Position numbers and translations under genes: made by a program. Positions 52,010-62,140 of a DNA stretch of 64,000 nucleotides are shown one piece after another. Source of the stretch: Aliishimia ponticola (GTDB taxonomy: Bacteria > Pseudomonadota > Alphaproteobacteria > Rhodobacterales > Rhodobacteraceae); assembly GCF_004803475.1 (NCBI RefSeq), contig NZ_SRKY01000001.1:310001-374000 (forward strand), given 5' to 3'. The notes under the pieces are model-generated. The model worked only from the letters and a program-made list of their open reading frames with translations, was not told the origin of the DNA and did no database searches. Numbering within the stretch: the stretch's first letter is position 1; each line of letters opens with the position of its first letter.

Positions 52010-53491
52010 ATGAAACGCCTTTTGATGACGACGGCACTTGCAGCCGCGCCTTTTTCCTTCGCAACAATGGCAGTTGCCGATTGTGACGACCTCTCGCCGG
52101 GTGGCGGCGATACCGTCACCTGCACCGCGACCGATATTTTCGACGGCCCGGATTCGATTGAAACCCGCGCGCTTGATGATGGCAGCAAGGATGTTGTCGT
52201 GATTGTCGAAACCGACGCGGTGATCGACACCTCGGCCAGCGGCGATGACGCGATCAAGCTTCAGGACGACGGGGCCTTCATCTCCAATAGCGGCAGCATC
52301 ATCGGCGGCGACGAAGCGATTGTCGGCGGTGAAGGTCTGGTGGTGGCAAATCAGGGTCTGATCGCAGCGCCGGACCACGCCATTGTCGGCGAGAACGAGG
52401 ATGGCGATCCGGCCTCTGACCTGGAAATCTACAATGGCGGGCGTCTGAACGGCACGGCGACCATCGTGGCCGGCGGTGACGCGATCAAGGGCGGCGACGG
52501 GCTGTATCTGGAAAACTACGGCGTGATTGCCGCGGGCGATGACCTGATCCAGGGCGAAAGCGCGACGGGCCCGGCAAACGATGTGAGCGTGCTCAATTTC
52601 GGCGAGATGACCGCCGTCGACAAGGGCATCACCGTCGGCGATGGGTTGGTGCTCGACAACGCCTTTGGGGCGGTGATCCAGTCGCTTGAGAACGAAGCGG
52701 TGGAAGCTGGCGACAACGCGGTGATCTACAACGCAGGCGGCATCTTTGGCTTTGATGATGCGATCCAAGTGGGCGAGGGCGCGTTCATCGAAAATTACGG
52801 AACCATCGAGAACACCCAGACCGCAGCCGATATTGCCGCCGATCTCACGCTGGAAGCGCAGGACGCGATCGATATCGACAGCGGCTATATCTACAACGAA
52901 GGCACGATCCTGTCGGTGACCAACGCGGCGATCGACTATGATCCGGGCGCGTCGGAATCGGTGATCGAGAATTTTGGCATCATCAGCGGCACCATCGGTG
53001 TGAATACGGATGATGCGGATACGGCCAGCCAGTTCGTGTCGAACGCGGGCCTGATCGAAGGCACCGAGGGCACCGCGCTGTTTCTGGGCCAAGGCGATGA
53101 CGCCTTGCTGAATGTCACTGGAAGCGAGATCGCAGGCGGCGCGGATTTCGGCGCAGGCGCGGATCTGATGGTCTTTGATGCCAGCTTCTTCGACATGACC
53201 ACCGGGCTTTTCGCGGATGGCAGCCTGTTCGCGGGCGGCGAAGGTGAGGACACGCTGATCTTCGAAGGGGTCGCCAGCATCGAAACGCTGCTGACCGATC
53301 TGGGCGGCGATGTCTTCAAGTTGAGCATTTTTGGCGCGCTGGGGCAGACTGACCTGACGCTGACATCCTGGGAAAACATCGTTTTCGCAGATGCCTTGGC
53401 CCCGGTGCCGCTTCCGGCGGGCGCGGTGCTGTTCGGGACGGCCTTGGCTGGATTGGGGCTGGCCGGTCGCCGCCGCCGGGCCGCCAAGTAA
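52010..53491 (+). CDS. VPLPA-CTERM surface protein with beta-helix-like repeats
   Basis: A 493-residue exported protein. Signal peptide (MKRLLMTTALAAAPFSFATM), a Cys-containing segment (CDDLSPGGGDTVTCTATD), then about 350 residues of Gly/Asp/Asn-rich repeats of the form (G-D-A-I, GLVVANQGLI, GLYLENYGVIAAGDD, AVIYNAGGIFGFDDA, AFIENYGTI), as in parallel beta-helix adhesins and autotransporter passengers. The end PVPLPAGAVLFGTALAGLGL followed by an Arg cluster (GRRRRAAK) is a VPLPA-CTERM sorting signal: motif, membrane helix, basic tail. Such signals are processed by exosortase-type enzymes, none of which is in the window. Probably surface or matrix material. Confidence 0.88.
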   Translation: MKRLLMTTALAAAPFSFATMAVADCDDLSPGGGDTVTCTATDIFDGPDSIETRALDDGSKDVVVIVETDAVIDTSASGDDAIKLQDDGAFISNSGSIIGGDEAIVGGEGLVVANQGLIAAPDHAIVGENEDGDPASDLEIYNGGRLNGTATIVAGGDAIKGGDGLYLENYGVIAAGDDLIQGESATGPANDVSVLNFGEMTAVDKGITVGDGLVLDNAFGAVIQSLENEAVEAGDNAVIYNAGGIFGFDDAIQVGEGAFIENYGTIENTQTAADIAADLTLEAQDAIDIDSGYIYNEGTILSVTNAAIDYDPGASESVIENFGIISGTIGVNTDDADTASQFVSNAGLIEGTEGTALFLGQGDDALLNVTGSEIAGGADFGAGADLMVFDASFFDMTTGLFADGSLFAGGEGEDTLIFEGVASIETLLTDLGGDVFKLSIFGALGQTDLTLTSWENIVFADALAPVPLPAGAVLFGTALAGLGLAGRRRRAAK

Positions 53492-53517
53492 CGACGCTTT
53501 TGGTTGGGCAGGATATG

Positions 53518-53548
53518 CGGCGCGGCTGTGCAAGGCATGGCCGCGCCG
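53518..53548. terminator. Hairpin between convergent surface-protein and MFS genes
   Basis: CGGCGCGGC (53518-53526) and GCCGCGCCG (53540-53548) form a perfect 9-bp stem, extendable by three weaker pairs. No strong T run on either side; probably acts for both genes. Confidence 0.5.
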
Positions 53549-53552
53549 TATC

Positions 53553-55019
53553 TCATCTGCGCAGCCCGCCCGGCAGGCGCAGCGCGATCAGGGCGCTTAG
53601 CAGGGCCAGGGCTGACGCGATCCACGCCACGCCCCGAAAGGCCACATTCATCGCGGCCACATGGCCTGTCGTATCGCTTTCGATCCCGAAACTCGCCAGC
53701 CCGCCCGCAGCTTGGTACAGCGCCGCGACGACCCCGCTGAGCGCTGCGACCGAGAGCAAGGCGGCAAGCCGCGTGATCGCGTTATTGATGCCAGAGGCGA
53801 TGCCGGAGTGATGCTCCTCCACCGCGCCCATCACCGCAGCAGAGAGCGGCGCGACCACCAGCGCCATTCCGAAACCGATGATGCAGAAGCCCGGCAGCAT
53901 ATGCTGCCAGAAGTCCTGCGCCGGGGCAAGCCAGCCGATCACCCCATAGCCTGCCGCGACCACAAGGCTGCCCGGCAGGATCAGCGGGGCCGGGCCAATG
54001 CGGTCCGCCAGCTTGCCCGCGCGTGACGAGATCAGCGCCATGAAGACAGAGATGGGCGCGAAGGCGGCAGAGGCTTCGATCTCGCTGACGCCCCAACCCG
54101 CGATGAAGGTCATCGGCATGAAGAAGAACATCAGCGCCAAAGCGGAATAGAGCGTGAAGGACAGCAGGTTCGCGGCGGCGAAGACGGGCGCATTGAACAG
54201 GGTCAGCGGCATCATCGGTACGGCCTGGCGCGCTTCGATGCGCAGGAACAGGGCCAGGCCCGCAAGCCCGATCCCGACCCAAAGCCAGTCAGGCCCGTCC
54301 TCTGACGCGGTCAGCCCCCATGCCAGGGCCAGCAGGGCCAGTGTCGCAGTCAGCGCCCCGGCCATATCAAGCCGGGCCCCCGGCCGCGCGACGTCCCGTT
54401 GGGTTCGGCTGTACAGCAGCCAGATCGCCACGCCGCCCAAGGGCAGGTTCACCGCGAAGACCCAGCGCCACATCTCTGGCCCGCCAAAGGTCAGGGCCAG
54501 CCCGCCAATGATCGGCCCCAGCGCGGTCGTCAGGGACGATGCCGCCGCCCAGATACCGATGGCGCGGCCTCGCTCTGCGCGGGGATAGGCGCGGGCGATG
54601 ATGGCAAGAGAGCCGGGCACCATGATCGCCGCGCCAATGCCTTGCAGCCCGCGCGCCACGATCAGGAACAGCGCCGTTGGCGCCACCGCGCACAGCAGGG
54701 AGGCGGCGACGAACAAGGCAATGCCGATACCGAAGACCCGCGCCAGCCCAAAGCGGTCGCCAATTGCGCCGCCCACCAGGATCAGCGCCGACAGCATCAG
54801 CATGTAAGCGTTGTGAATCCACTGGGCCTCGGCCAGTCCCGCGCCCAGCGTACTGCGCATGGCGGGCAGGGCGATGGCTGTCACGGTGCCGTCGATGAAC
54901 CCCAGCGCCGACGCCAATATCGCGGCGATCAGCACAAAGCGGCGATCCTTTGGGGCGCAAAGCGCGTCCGAAACAGAAAGCGCCGCAGGGGTGTCCTGCG
55001 GCGTCTGGGTCGTTGTCAC
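53553..55019 (-). CDS. MFS drug/solute exporter (DHA2, EmrB/QacA type)
   Basis: A 488-residue transporter with 14 predicted membrane helices. The N-terminal helix motif ALGFIDGTVTAIALPAMRST and the helix-5 motif C-like stretch VPGSLAIIARAYPRAERGRA (antiporter motif region with PG) identify the DHA2 family of proton-driven exporters. No EmrA-like adaptor gene is adjacent, so it likely works alone. It lies 14 nt downstream of the bactofilin gene and may share its transcript, though a functional link is not obvious. Confidence 0.92.
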   Translation of the reverse strand: MTTTQTPQDTPAALSVSDALCAPKDRRFVLIAAILASALGFIDGTVTAIALPAMRSTLGAGLAEAQWIHNAYMLMLSALILVGGAIGDRFGLARVFGIGIALFVAASLLCAVAPTALFLIVARGLQGIGAAIMVPGSLAIIARAYPRAERGRAIGIWAAASSLTTALGPIIGGLALTFGGPEMWRWVFAVNLPLGGVAIWLLYSRTQRDVARPGARLDMAGALTATLALLALAWGLTASEDGPDWLWVGIGLAGLALFLRIEARQAVPMMPLTLFNAPVFAAANLLSFTLYSALALMFFFMPMTFIAGWGVSEIEASAAFAPISVFMALISSRAGKLADRIGPAPLILPGSLVVAAGYGVIGWLAPAQDFWQHMLPGFCIIGFGMALVVAPLSAAVMGAVEEHHSGIASGINNAITRLAALLSVAALSGVVAALYQAAGGLASFGIESDTTGHVAAMNVAFRGVAWIASALALLSALIALRLPGGLRR

Positions 55020-55033
55020 GGTGGTATCCGGGG

Positions 55034-55561
55034 TCAGCTTTGGCCGGGCTGTGCCGGTTTCGGCTGCGGCGCGGCGTGGGCTTGTTGCGGCTGTTTCGGG
55101 ACGTTGCCGGAGATCGGATCGTCCTGACGCTGCACGGAGCCTTCGAAATGCGCACCGCTTTCGATTGCGATGGTCTTGTGGATGATGTCGCCCTCGACCC
55201 GCGCGGTGGAGGTCAGGCGGACCTTGAGGCCGCGCACGCAGCCGACGATGCGGCCATTGATCACCACGTCATCCGCGATCACTTCGCCGCGAATCGTCGC
55301 GCTCTCGCCGATGGTCAGAAGATGGGCGCGGATATCGCCTTCGACAGTGCCTTCGACCTGAATATCGCCGGTCGTTTTGACATTGCCGGTGATGTGCAGG
55401 TCCGCAGACAGAAGCGAGGCCGGCGGCTTCGCCTTGGGCGGCGTGTTCGGCTTGTAGTCGCTGGAAGGCGCGGCTGGCGCAGGGCTTGCTTTTTCCGGTG
55501 CGTCGGCCTTGGGCGCGTCTGCTTTGGGGCCGGGTTCGTTGATTTTGCTCTTAGAAAACAT
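55034..55561 (-). CDS. Bactofilin, polymer-forming cytoskeletal protein
   Basis: A 175-residue bactofilin. A disordered N-terminal region (KSKINEPGPKADAPKADAPE, ending near residue 50) and C-terminal Pro/Gln tail flank the right-handed beta-helix core, with turns such as ITGNVKTTGDIQVEGTVEGD, IRGEVIADDVVINGRIVG and ARVEGDIIHKTIAIESGAHF. Bactofilins form nucleotide-free filaments at the membrane that localise wall enzymes. The start overlaps the end of the M23 peptidase gene by 11 nt, the usual peptidase-bactofilin pairing. Confidence 0.94.
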   Translation of the reverse strand: MFSKSKINEPGPKADAPKADAPEKASPAPAAPSSDYKPNTPPKAKPPASLLSADLHITGNVKTTGDIQVEGTVEGDIRAHLLTIGESATIRGEVIADDVVINGRIVGCVRGLKVRLTSTARVEGDIIHKTIAIESGAHFEGSVQRQDDPISGNVPKQPQQAHAAPQPKPAQPGQS

Positions 55562-56903
55562 CGTTCGCTGCCTTGATGTAGATCATCGGGTTCACGGCTT
55601 CACCGCCGACACGGACTTCATAGTGCAGGTGCACCCCCGTTACCCGTCCAGAGGCTCCCATATCACCGATCCGCTGCCCGCGCGAGACCCTTTGTCCAAC
55701 CTTCACGCGCATTTTGGACAGATGCGCATAGCGGGTTTCGATGCCGAACTCGTGCTGGATCTTCACCAGACGGCCATAGCCCGACGACCAGCCCGCGTGG
55801 ACCACGACGCCATCGGCAGTGGAGTAGATCGGCGTACCGGTCCCGGCGGCGAAATCGACGCCCTTGTGCATACGGCGACCGCCCGTCTTGGGGTCGCGGC
55901 GTGTGCCGAAGCCGGAAGTGAAGCGGAAGGAATCCTTTACAGGGTTGGCAAACGGGGCCTTCTGCGCGGCGATCCGGTACAGGTTCAGGCGGTCCATCTG
56001 GTTCAGCAGGCGGTTGGCGCGCAGCGTGTCGGCGCTGGCCTCTTCGCCACGGGTGGAGAATGTCAGCGGCGTCAGCGGGCCGCCTTGCCCCGAATAGCCC
56101 CGGCGGACCTGTTCGATAATGCGATCGGTGCTAAGCCCGGCGGCGCGGAACATCTTGTCCAGCGGAGCCACGGACACGGTCATCGCCTCTTCCAGCTGGC
56201 GGAAGATCTGATCGTTCTTGTCCTGCATGAGCGCCAGTTCGGCTTCCATCTCGTCGGCGCGCAGCAGTGCTTCGCGGGCATCGGCCACCACTTGGTCACG
56301 TTCCGCCGCGGTGCGGGCCAGCGCATCGGCTAGGATATCGACCGGCGCGCCCGCGCCATTTCCGGCGGACGCGACAGAGGCTTCACCGGATTCGATCTGT
56401 TCTTTCAGCGTGGCCAGACGTTCTTCGACGCTTTGGCGTTGCTTCATCGTGTTGCGCAGCGTCGCCTGAATCACCTCGATCCCGGTTTCAAGCTCGCGGC
56501 GGCGGGTTTCGGATTCCAGCAGTTGCGACTGCATGACCGAAACCTGCTCAAGAGAGGCGTTGAAGCGTTCCTGCGCGGCCAGTGCTTCTTCGGCGCGGCT
56601 GTCACGCTGCGCGGCCAAGGCATCAAGACGGGCCTGATAAGTGCGCTGTTCGCGTTTGGCCTGTTCGCGGAAATTCCCGGCACCGATGGAATCCATCAGG
56701 ATGATGGCGGTGGCAACGATGGCCCATGCAACGACAAGGGCGCTGCCCGCAAAGGCGATAAGCTGAGTCACGGGACGCAGGCGGATAAAGCGCGTGTCTT
56801 TGTCGGATTTCAGGAACACGCGGCGCTCGGGGAAATTCCGTTCCAAGAAGGCGTGCAGTTTGATCGCGAGGCGTGTACGCAAAAGGCTCGTCCTTTGTCC
56901 CAT
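55551..56903 (-). CDS. M23 family peptidoglycan endopeptidase with coiled coil
   Basis: A 450-residue bitopic protein: cytoplasmic N-terminus, one membrane helix (VTQLIAFAGSALVVAWAIVA near residue 50), a long periplasmic coiled coil (about 80-220) and a C-terminal LytM/M23 domain. Zinc ligands are visible in RRMHKGVDFAAGTG (HxxxD) and VTGVHLHYEVRVGG (HxH). I start at ATG 56903 (MGQRTSLLRTRLAI); the frame extends upstream to 57122 with unlikely sequence. Genes of this type next to bactofilin shape cells by local wall cleavage. Confidence 0.92.
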   Translation of the reverse strand: MGQRTSLLRTRLAIKLHAFLERNFPERRVFLKSDKDTRFIRLRPVTQLIAFAGSALVVAWAIVATAIILMDSIGAGNFREQAKREQRTYQARLDALAAQRDSRAEEALAAQERFNASLEQVSVMQSQLLESETRRRELETGIEVIQATLRNTMKQRQSVEERLATLKEQIESGEASVASAGNGAGAPVDILADALARTAAERDQVVADAREALLRADEMEAELALMQDKNDQIFRQLEEAMTVSVAPLDKMFRAAGLSTDRIIEQVRRGYSGQGGPLTPLTFSTRGEEASADTLRANRLLNQMDRLNLYRIAAQKAPFANPVKDSFRFTSGFGTRRDPKTGGRRMHKGVDFAAGTGTPIYSTADGVVVHAGWSSGYGRLVKIQHEFGIETRYAHLSKMRVKVGQRVSRGQRIGDMGASGRVTGVHLHYEVRVGGEAVNPMIYIKAANDVF

Positions 56904-57158
56904 CCCAATAGCGGCGCTCGATCCCCAGTCCGACGCCTTGGCCCAACTCCTTACGCGCAGGTCAACCGGCGGGCAAGTCTCGCGGCGCGATAGGTCGCAA
57001 CTGTTGCGGGAAAGTGAAATCTTTGGCGAAAAACCGCCGATATTAAGGTGTTGCTCGGCGAAGTTGAGCCCGCAGCGCGGCGCGGTTTCTGCCTGCGGCG
57101 GACGGTCGGACCATGCGGCCACCTCTGGAGGCCGCGCGCCCGAACGCGGCCCTTTCGC

Positions 57159-57977
57159 CTAACGCAACTGATCGGCCAGCGGCCAGTAGAAGTCGGGCGG
57201 TATCCCGGCTTCGGCGCGTTTTTCCTCGTTAAAGGGGGGCTTTAGCGCGCCGTGGAAATAGGTGCGCACAAGGTCATGGAAAACCACGACGGGGTCCGTG
57301 TTGTCGCGCCCGCACAGGAAGTGAAACCACTTCGATCCATAGGCGACGTGGTGGACTTCTTCGGCATAGATGATCTTGAGCGCATCCACCGCGCTTTGCG
57401 CGTTGGCCTTCTGGAAAATCTCGATCATGCCGGGCGTGACATCAAGGCCGCGCGCCTCGAGCACCATAGGCACTACCGCCAGACGGCCCAGCAGATCGTC
57501 GCGGGTATCTTCCGCCGCGCGCCACATTCCGGCATGGGCGGGCAGGGCGCCGTAATGGCTGCCCAGCTCTTCGAGGCAATCGCACATCAGATTGAAATGC
57601 TTGGATTCTTCATCCGCAGATTTCACCCAGTCATCGTAGAACCCCATCGGCATCGGCACATGGCCGAACCGGGCGATGATGTCCCAATGCAGGTCCACCG
57701 CGTTCAGTTCTATATGCGCCACCGCATGCAGCAGCGCGATCCGGCCCTGCGGCGATCCGGGGCGGCGGCGGGGTACATCGCGCGGGTCCAGAAGTTCGGG
57801 CGCGGCAGGGCGGGCCGGATGCAGGGGCGGCGCGGCTTCTCCCACGGGGATCGGCGTGCCCGCGGCGCGCGCGTCCCGCCAGCGGGCGGCATGGGCGCGC
57901 GACAGGGCGGTCTTGGCCCGTCCATCGGCGGTGGTCAGAACCTCCACCGCCATCTGCGTCAGGGTCTGCGCCGTCAT
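57159..57977 (-). CDS. DUF455 ferritin-like protein
   Basis: A 272-residue DUF455 protein with the four-helix ferritin-like metal site implied by HAVAHIELNAVDLHWDIIAR (Glu and His) and DDWVKSADEESKHFNLMCD near residue 130, then ALKIIYAEEVHHVAYGSKWF near residue 215. This pattern is shared with tRNA hydroxylase MiaE and related di-iron proteins; the actual substrate of DUF455 is unknown to me. ATG 57977 overlaps the stop of the peroxiredoxin gene (ATGA), so the two are translationally coupled, hinting at oxidative or iron stress. Confidence 0.9.
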   Translation of the reverse strand: MTAQTLTQMAVEVLTTADGRAKTALSRAHAARWRDARAAGTPIPVGEAAPPLHPARPAAPELLDPRDVPRRRPGSPQGRIALLHAVAHIELNAVDLHWDIIARFGHVPMPMGFYDDWVKSADEESKHFNLMCDCLEELGSHYGALPAHAGMWRAAEDTRDDLLGRLAVVPMVLEARGLDVTPGMIEIFQKANAQSAVDALKIIYAEEVHHVAYGSKWFHFLCGRDNTDPVVVFHDLVRTYFHGALKPPFNEEKRAEAGIPPDFYWPLADQLR

Positions 57978-58435
57978 AGGGCGCGCGCCGCGTCCAGCAC
58001 CGCTTCGGCATGGCCCGGCACCTTGACCTTGCGCCATTCCTGCACGATCTGCCCGTCCGCGTTGATCAGAAAGGTCGAACGTTCGATCCCCATGAAGGTC
58101 TTTCCGTACATCTTCTTTTCCTTCCAGACGCCGAAATCTTCGCAGGCGGAGCCGTCCTCATCCGACAGCAGCGTTACCTTCAGATCGTGCTTGGCCGCGA
58201 ATTTCTCGTGCTTTGCCATGCTGTCCTTGGAAATTCCGAACACGGTGACGCCCGCATCGGCAAATTCCCCCAAGCTTTCTGAAAATGCGATGGATTCCTT
58301 CGTGCAGCCCGAGGTATCATCGCGGGGATAGAAAAACAGGACCACGGCGCTGCCGCGCAGGTCCGAGAGTGTGACCGTGCCTCCGCCGGTCGCGGGCAGG
58401 CTGAAATCGGGAGCGGTCTGATGTGTATCGGCCAT
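57974..58435 (-). CDS. bcp: Peroxiredoxin, Bcp/PrxQ type
   Basis: A 153-residue thiol peroxidase. The peroxidatic Cys is residue 44 in FYPRDDTSGCTKESIAF. The resolving Cys five residues later in many Bcp proteins is absent (Ile there); another Cys at position 98 (DGSACEDFG) could serve. The C-terminal region (RSTFLINADGQIVQEWRKVK) is typical. Start at 58435 (MADTHQTAPDF) preceded by AAGGA. Coupled to DUF455. Confidence 0.93.
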   Translation of the reverse strand: MADTHQTAPDFSLPATGGGTVTLSDLRGSAVVLFFYPRDDTSGCTKESIAFSESLGEFADAGVTVFGISKDSMAKHEKFAAKHDLKVTLLSDEDGSACEDFGVWKEKKMYGKTFMGIERSTFLINADGQIVQEWRKVKVPGHAEAVLDAARAL

Positions 58436-58518
58436 GTGTTTCGATCCTTTGGAGCGGGTGGTGCAGGCCATTCGCCTGCCGCTGCCGAGTGTAGTACGCC
58501 CTGCGGCGGGTTAAAGCC

Positions 58519-61500
58519 ATGAGCAGCGGTTCGGCGGAAAAATCTGACAAGGAGGCGGGGCGGCCCGGCGCTGAGGCCGATGATGCCGCGCCAATGACCG
58601 GGGCGCTTTCGGGCGCAAAGGACCGCGCGGACCCATCTGACGGCGCGACACCTGCCGCCGACACGCCCGGCGGAACGACGCCGGATGTGGATGCGCCGGA
58701 TGGGGACACGCCGGATAACGAAAAAACCAGACGCAGATGGGGGCGCGGAAAACGGTCCAAGGCCAAGCCGCCGCGCCGGCGACGATGGCTGCTGCGCGGG
58801 CTGCTCACCGTGGCCTTCCAACTCGGCTTCATCGCGGCGCTGATCGGTGGTGCGATCTGGTGGCTGACCGACCGGCCCGTGACCGCGCCTGACTGGCTGC
58901 GCGCGCGGATCGAGGCGCGCATCGCACAGAACGCGCCCGGGCTGGATGTGGATTTCGGACAGATGGTTCTGACCGTCCATCAGGGCTGGCGGCCCACGGC
59001 GCAGCTGCGCGATGTGGTGATCTCCTCTGCGGAGGGGGCCGAGTTGATGGCGTTGTCCGAGATGAACGCATCGCTCGCCTTCCGCCCGCTGCTGGAAGGG
59101 TTGGTGCAGCCCAAGACCGCGCGGCTGTCGGGGCTGTTCGCGACGCTGCGCCGGGACAGCAATGGTGTGCTAAGCCTGCAAGTGTCGCCCGACGCCGCCC
59201 CCGTTCAGAGCGCGGCAAGCCTGCCCGAGATGGTTGAACAACTCGATGGCCTGTTCCAAAGCCCCGGACTTGCGGCGCTGACGGAACTGGATCTGGATGC
59301 GGTGACGCTGCGCTTTGAAGATGCCCGCGCCCGCCGTGCCTGGACGGTGGACGGGGCGCGGGTTCGCATCCGCCGCGAAGGCGAAGAGCTGCGCATGGCC
59401 GCCGATCTGGCGCTGCTGGGCGGCGGCGCGTCTGTTGCGACGCTTGAGGCGAATTACACCAGCCGCATCGGGGAAAGCACCGCGCAATTCGGCGTATCGG
59501 TGCGCGACGTACGCGCCCGCGACCTTGCCGCGATCAGCCCTGCTTTTGGTTGGCTGACCGGCTTGCAGGCGCCGATTTCTGGTGCGGTGCGCAGCGCGGT
59601 GGATGCAGGCGGCAATGTCCAGCCGGTCAATGCCACGTTGCAGATCGGGCAGGGCGTGCTGCAACCCGCGCCGCAGACCCGCGCCATTCCGTTCAACGCC
59701 GGGCGCACCTACCTGACCTTTCATCCCGACCTTGGCGAGATCGTGTTCGACCTGATCGAGATCGACAGCCCCTGGCTTTCGGGCACGGCAGAGGGGCACG
59801 CCCAACTGGTCGGTCTGGATGAGGGTCGGCTGGACGAGATGATCGGCCAGTTCAACCTGAACGGTCTGACATTCTCGCCGCCGGATCTGTACGAGACCCC
59901 GTTGCAGCTTGACCGCGTCGAAATGGACACGCGTTTCATTCCCGATCCGTTCCGTGTCGAACTGGGGCAGATGCGCATCCGCGATCAGGGAGAGATCATC
60001 TGGGCCGATGGTGCTCTGGACGTGGCTCCCGAAGGCTGGCGGCTGGCGCTGGATGCACGCATGGCGCGGCTGAACGGCGCGCGGTTGCTGGAACTCTGGC
60101 CCGTCAGCTTCGCGGGCAAGCCGCGCGACTGGGTGTCCAAGAACATCACCGGCGGGAATGTGTCCGATCTGCAATTCGCGCTGCGGTCCTCGCCGGGGGT
60201 GCGCCCGGATATGCATCTGGGTTTCGGCTTTACGGCGCAAGAGGTGCGCTATCACAAGACTCTGCCGCCGCTAAAGGACACGGCCGGGGTGGCCTCGCTG
60301 CTGCGGGATCGCTTTGTCGTGGCGCTGGACCAGGGTTATGCCAGCGTTGGCGAGAATGGGCGCGTCGATGCGGCGGGCAGTGCCTTTATCATTCCCGATG
60401 TTACGGCCCAGCCCGACACGCCCGCCGTCATCCGCATCAAGACCGACAGCACGATCAACGCGGCGCTTGCCGTGCTGGACCAGCCGCCGCTGGAATTCAT
60501 GCGCAAGGCGAACCTGCCGGTCACGCTGGCGGAGGGGCGGGCAGAATTGACCGGAACGCTGGCGCTGCCGATCCGCAAATCCGTCGCCCCGGACGAGATC
60601 GATTATGCGTTCGAAGGGCGGCTGACCGATGTGGTGAGCGATGTGCTGGTGCCGGGCCGCCGGTTGGAGGCCGAGGCGCTGACGCTCGATGTCTCGCCCC
60701 GCGAGGTGCGCATCGGTGGGCCGGGCCAGTTCGACGGAATCGCGTTCGAAGGCGACTGGACCATGGTTCCGGGCACGCCGGGCAGCCGCGTCGTGGCGCA
60801 GATGGACCTGTCGCAGAACACGGTGGAGCGTTTGAAAATCGGCCTGCCGCCCGGCACCGTGTCGGGGCGGGGGGGCGCGCGGCTGGTGCTGGACCTGCCG
60901 GCGGGCCGCGCGCCGCAATTCGAGGCGACCAGCGATTTGCGCGGGGTCGGGCTGAGCGTTCCGGCGCTGGGATGGTCCAAACCCGCCGCGAGCCGGGGCA
61001 ACCTGACCGTGGCAGGCACACTGGGCGCGTCCCCCGCGATTGACCGTTTGGCGCTGGCCGCCAGCGGGCTGGACGCCGAAGGCCGCGTTGCACTGCGCCA
61101 GGATGGCGGTCTTGACCGGGCCGAGTTTTCCTCCGTGAAACTGGGCGGCTGGCTGAGTGCGCCGGTGGCGCTGGTGGGCCGTGGCCAAGGCGCGGCGCCC
61201 GCTGTGATCGTGCAGGGCGGCACGCTGGATATGCGGCGCGCCAGCTTTGGCGGCCGATCGGGCGCGGGCGGCGGCGGCGGCAATGCGCAAACCGGCCCGC
61301 TGACCCTGCGACTGGATCGGCTCCAGATCACCGATACGATCGCGCTGACCGGGCTCAACGGTGATTTCACACTGAACCGCGGGCTCGAAGGTAAATTCCG
61401 CGGGCGCGTCAACGGGGTGGCACAGGTCAGCGGGACCGTGGTGCCCGAAGCCGGGCGCAGCGCATTTCGGATTACCTCCGGCGATGCGGGCAAGGTCTTT

Positions 61501-62130
61501 GCCAGTGCCGGGCTGCTCAAACAGGCGCGCGGCGGGGATATGCAGCTGATCCTGCGGCCCGTCGGCACGGCGGGGGCCTTCAACGGCGCGCTGTCGATCA
61601 CCAATACGCGGGTGCAGGATGCCCCCGCCATTGCGGCGCTGTTCAATGCGCTGTCCGTGGTCGGCCTGCTGGAACAGATGGGCGGGCAGGGGCTGCATTT
61701 CGCCGAGGTAGAGGCCGCCTTTCGCCTGACGCCGGAACGGGTCACGCTGACAGAGGCCAGCGCGGTCGGCCCCTCCATCGGTCTGTCGATGGACGGCACC
61801 TATGACCTTGGGGCCGGGCAGATGGATATGCGCGGGGTGTTCTCGCCGATCTACCTGATCAATGGCGTCGGCTCGCTTCTGACCCGCAAGGGCGAGGGGC
61901 TGATCGGCTTCAACTTTCGCCTGAGCGGGCCATCCGACAGCCCGCGCGTGCAGGTGAACCCGCTGTCGGCGCTGACGCCGTCGATCTTCCGCGAACTCTT
62001 CCGCCGCCCCGCGCCCTCTGTCGCGCAAGAACCGGGCGAGGCGCCGGGCGCGCAACCGCGGGTGCAGGGCAACACCGGCACCGAGGAAACCGGGAAAGCC
62101 CCCCTTGAGCACGGCGGCGGTGAACGCTAA
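58519..62130 (+). CDS. AsmA/YhdP-like large envelope protein (DUF3971-type)
   Basis: A 1203-residue protein. Residues 1-90 are a hydrophilic Asp/Gly/Pro/Thr-rich then basic region ([16 protein letters not shown]), then one membrane helix ([19 protein letters not shown] near residue 105); the rest is periplasmic beta-rich repeats. The block after the helix ([20 protein letters not shown]) and C-terminal AsmA-like region ([60 protein letters not shown]) match YhdP/DUF3971 proteins, thought to form bridges moving phospholipid to the outer membrane. A glycine stretch (GAGGGGGN) is near residue 917. Ten nt upstream of queA. Confidence 0.87.
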   Translation: MSSGSAEKSDKEAGRPGAEADDAAPMTGALSGAKDRADPSDGATPAADTPGGTTPDVDAPDGDTPDNEKTRRRWGRGKRSKAKPPRRRRWLLRGLLTVAFQLGFIAALIGGAIWWLTDRPVTAPDWLRARIEARIAQNAPGLDVDFGQMVLTVHQGWRPTAQLRDVVISSAEGAELMALSEMNASLAFRPLLEGLVQPKTARLSGLFATLRRDSNGVLSLQVSPDAAPVQSAASLPEMVEQLDGLFQSPGLAALTELDLDAVTLRFEDARARRAWTVDGARVRIRREGEELRMAADLALLGGGASVATLEANYTSRIGESTAQFGVSVRDVRARDLAAISPAFGWLTGLQAPISGAVRSAVDAGGNVQPVNATLQIGQGVLQPAPQTRAIPFNAGRTYLTFHPDLGEIVFDLIEIDSPWLSGTAEGHAQLVGLDEGRLDEMIGQFNLNGLTFSPPDLYETPLQLDRVEMDTRFIPDPFRVELGQMRIRDQGEIIWADGALDVAPEGWRLALDARMARLNGARLLELWPVSFAGKPRDWVSKNITGGNVSDLQFALRSSPGVRPDMHLGFGFTAQEVRYHKTLPPLKDTAGVASLLRDRFVVALDQGYASVGENGRVDAAGSAFIIPDVTAQPDTPAVIRIKTDSTINAALAVLDQPPLEFMRKANLPVTLAEGRAELTGTLALPIRKSVAPDEIDYAFEGRLTDVVSDVLVPGRRLEAEALTLDVSPREVRIGGPGQFDGIAFEGDWTMVPGTPGSRVVAQMDLSQNTVERLKIGLPPGTVSGRGGARLVLDLPAGRAPQFEATSDLRGVGLSVPALGWSKPAASRGNLTVAGTLGASPAIDRLALAASGLDAEGRVALRQDGGLDRAEFSSVKLGGWLSAPVALVGRGQGAAPAVIVQGGTLDMRRASFGGRSGAGGGGGNAQTGPLTLRLDRLQITDTIALTGLNGDFTLNRGLEGKFRGRVNGVAQVSGTVVPEAGRSAFRITSGDAGKVFASAGLLKQARGGDMQLILRPVGTAGAFNGALSITNTRVQDAPAIAALFNALSVVGLLEQMGGQGLHFAEVEAAFRLTPERVTLTEASAVGPSIGLSMDGTYDLGAGQMDMRGVFSPIYLINGVGSLLTRKGEGLIGFNFRLSGPSDSPRVQVNPLSALTPSIFRELFRRPAPSVAQEPGEAPGAQPRVQGNTGTEETGKAPLEHGGGER

Positions 62131-62140
62131 GGCCCCGGCC

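Noticed and set aside
51962-53533. 523-codon minus-strand frame
   Set aside because: Opposite the VPLPA-CTERM gene, which has signal peptide, repeats and sorting signal; the reverse product is Arg/His/Gln-rich noise.
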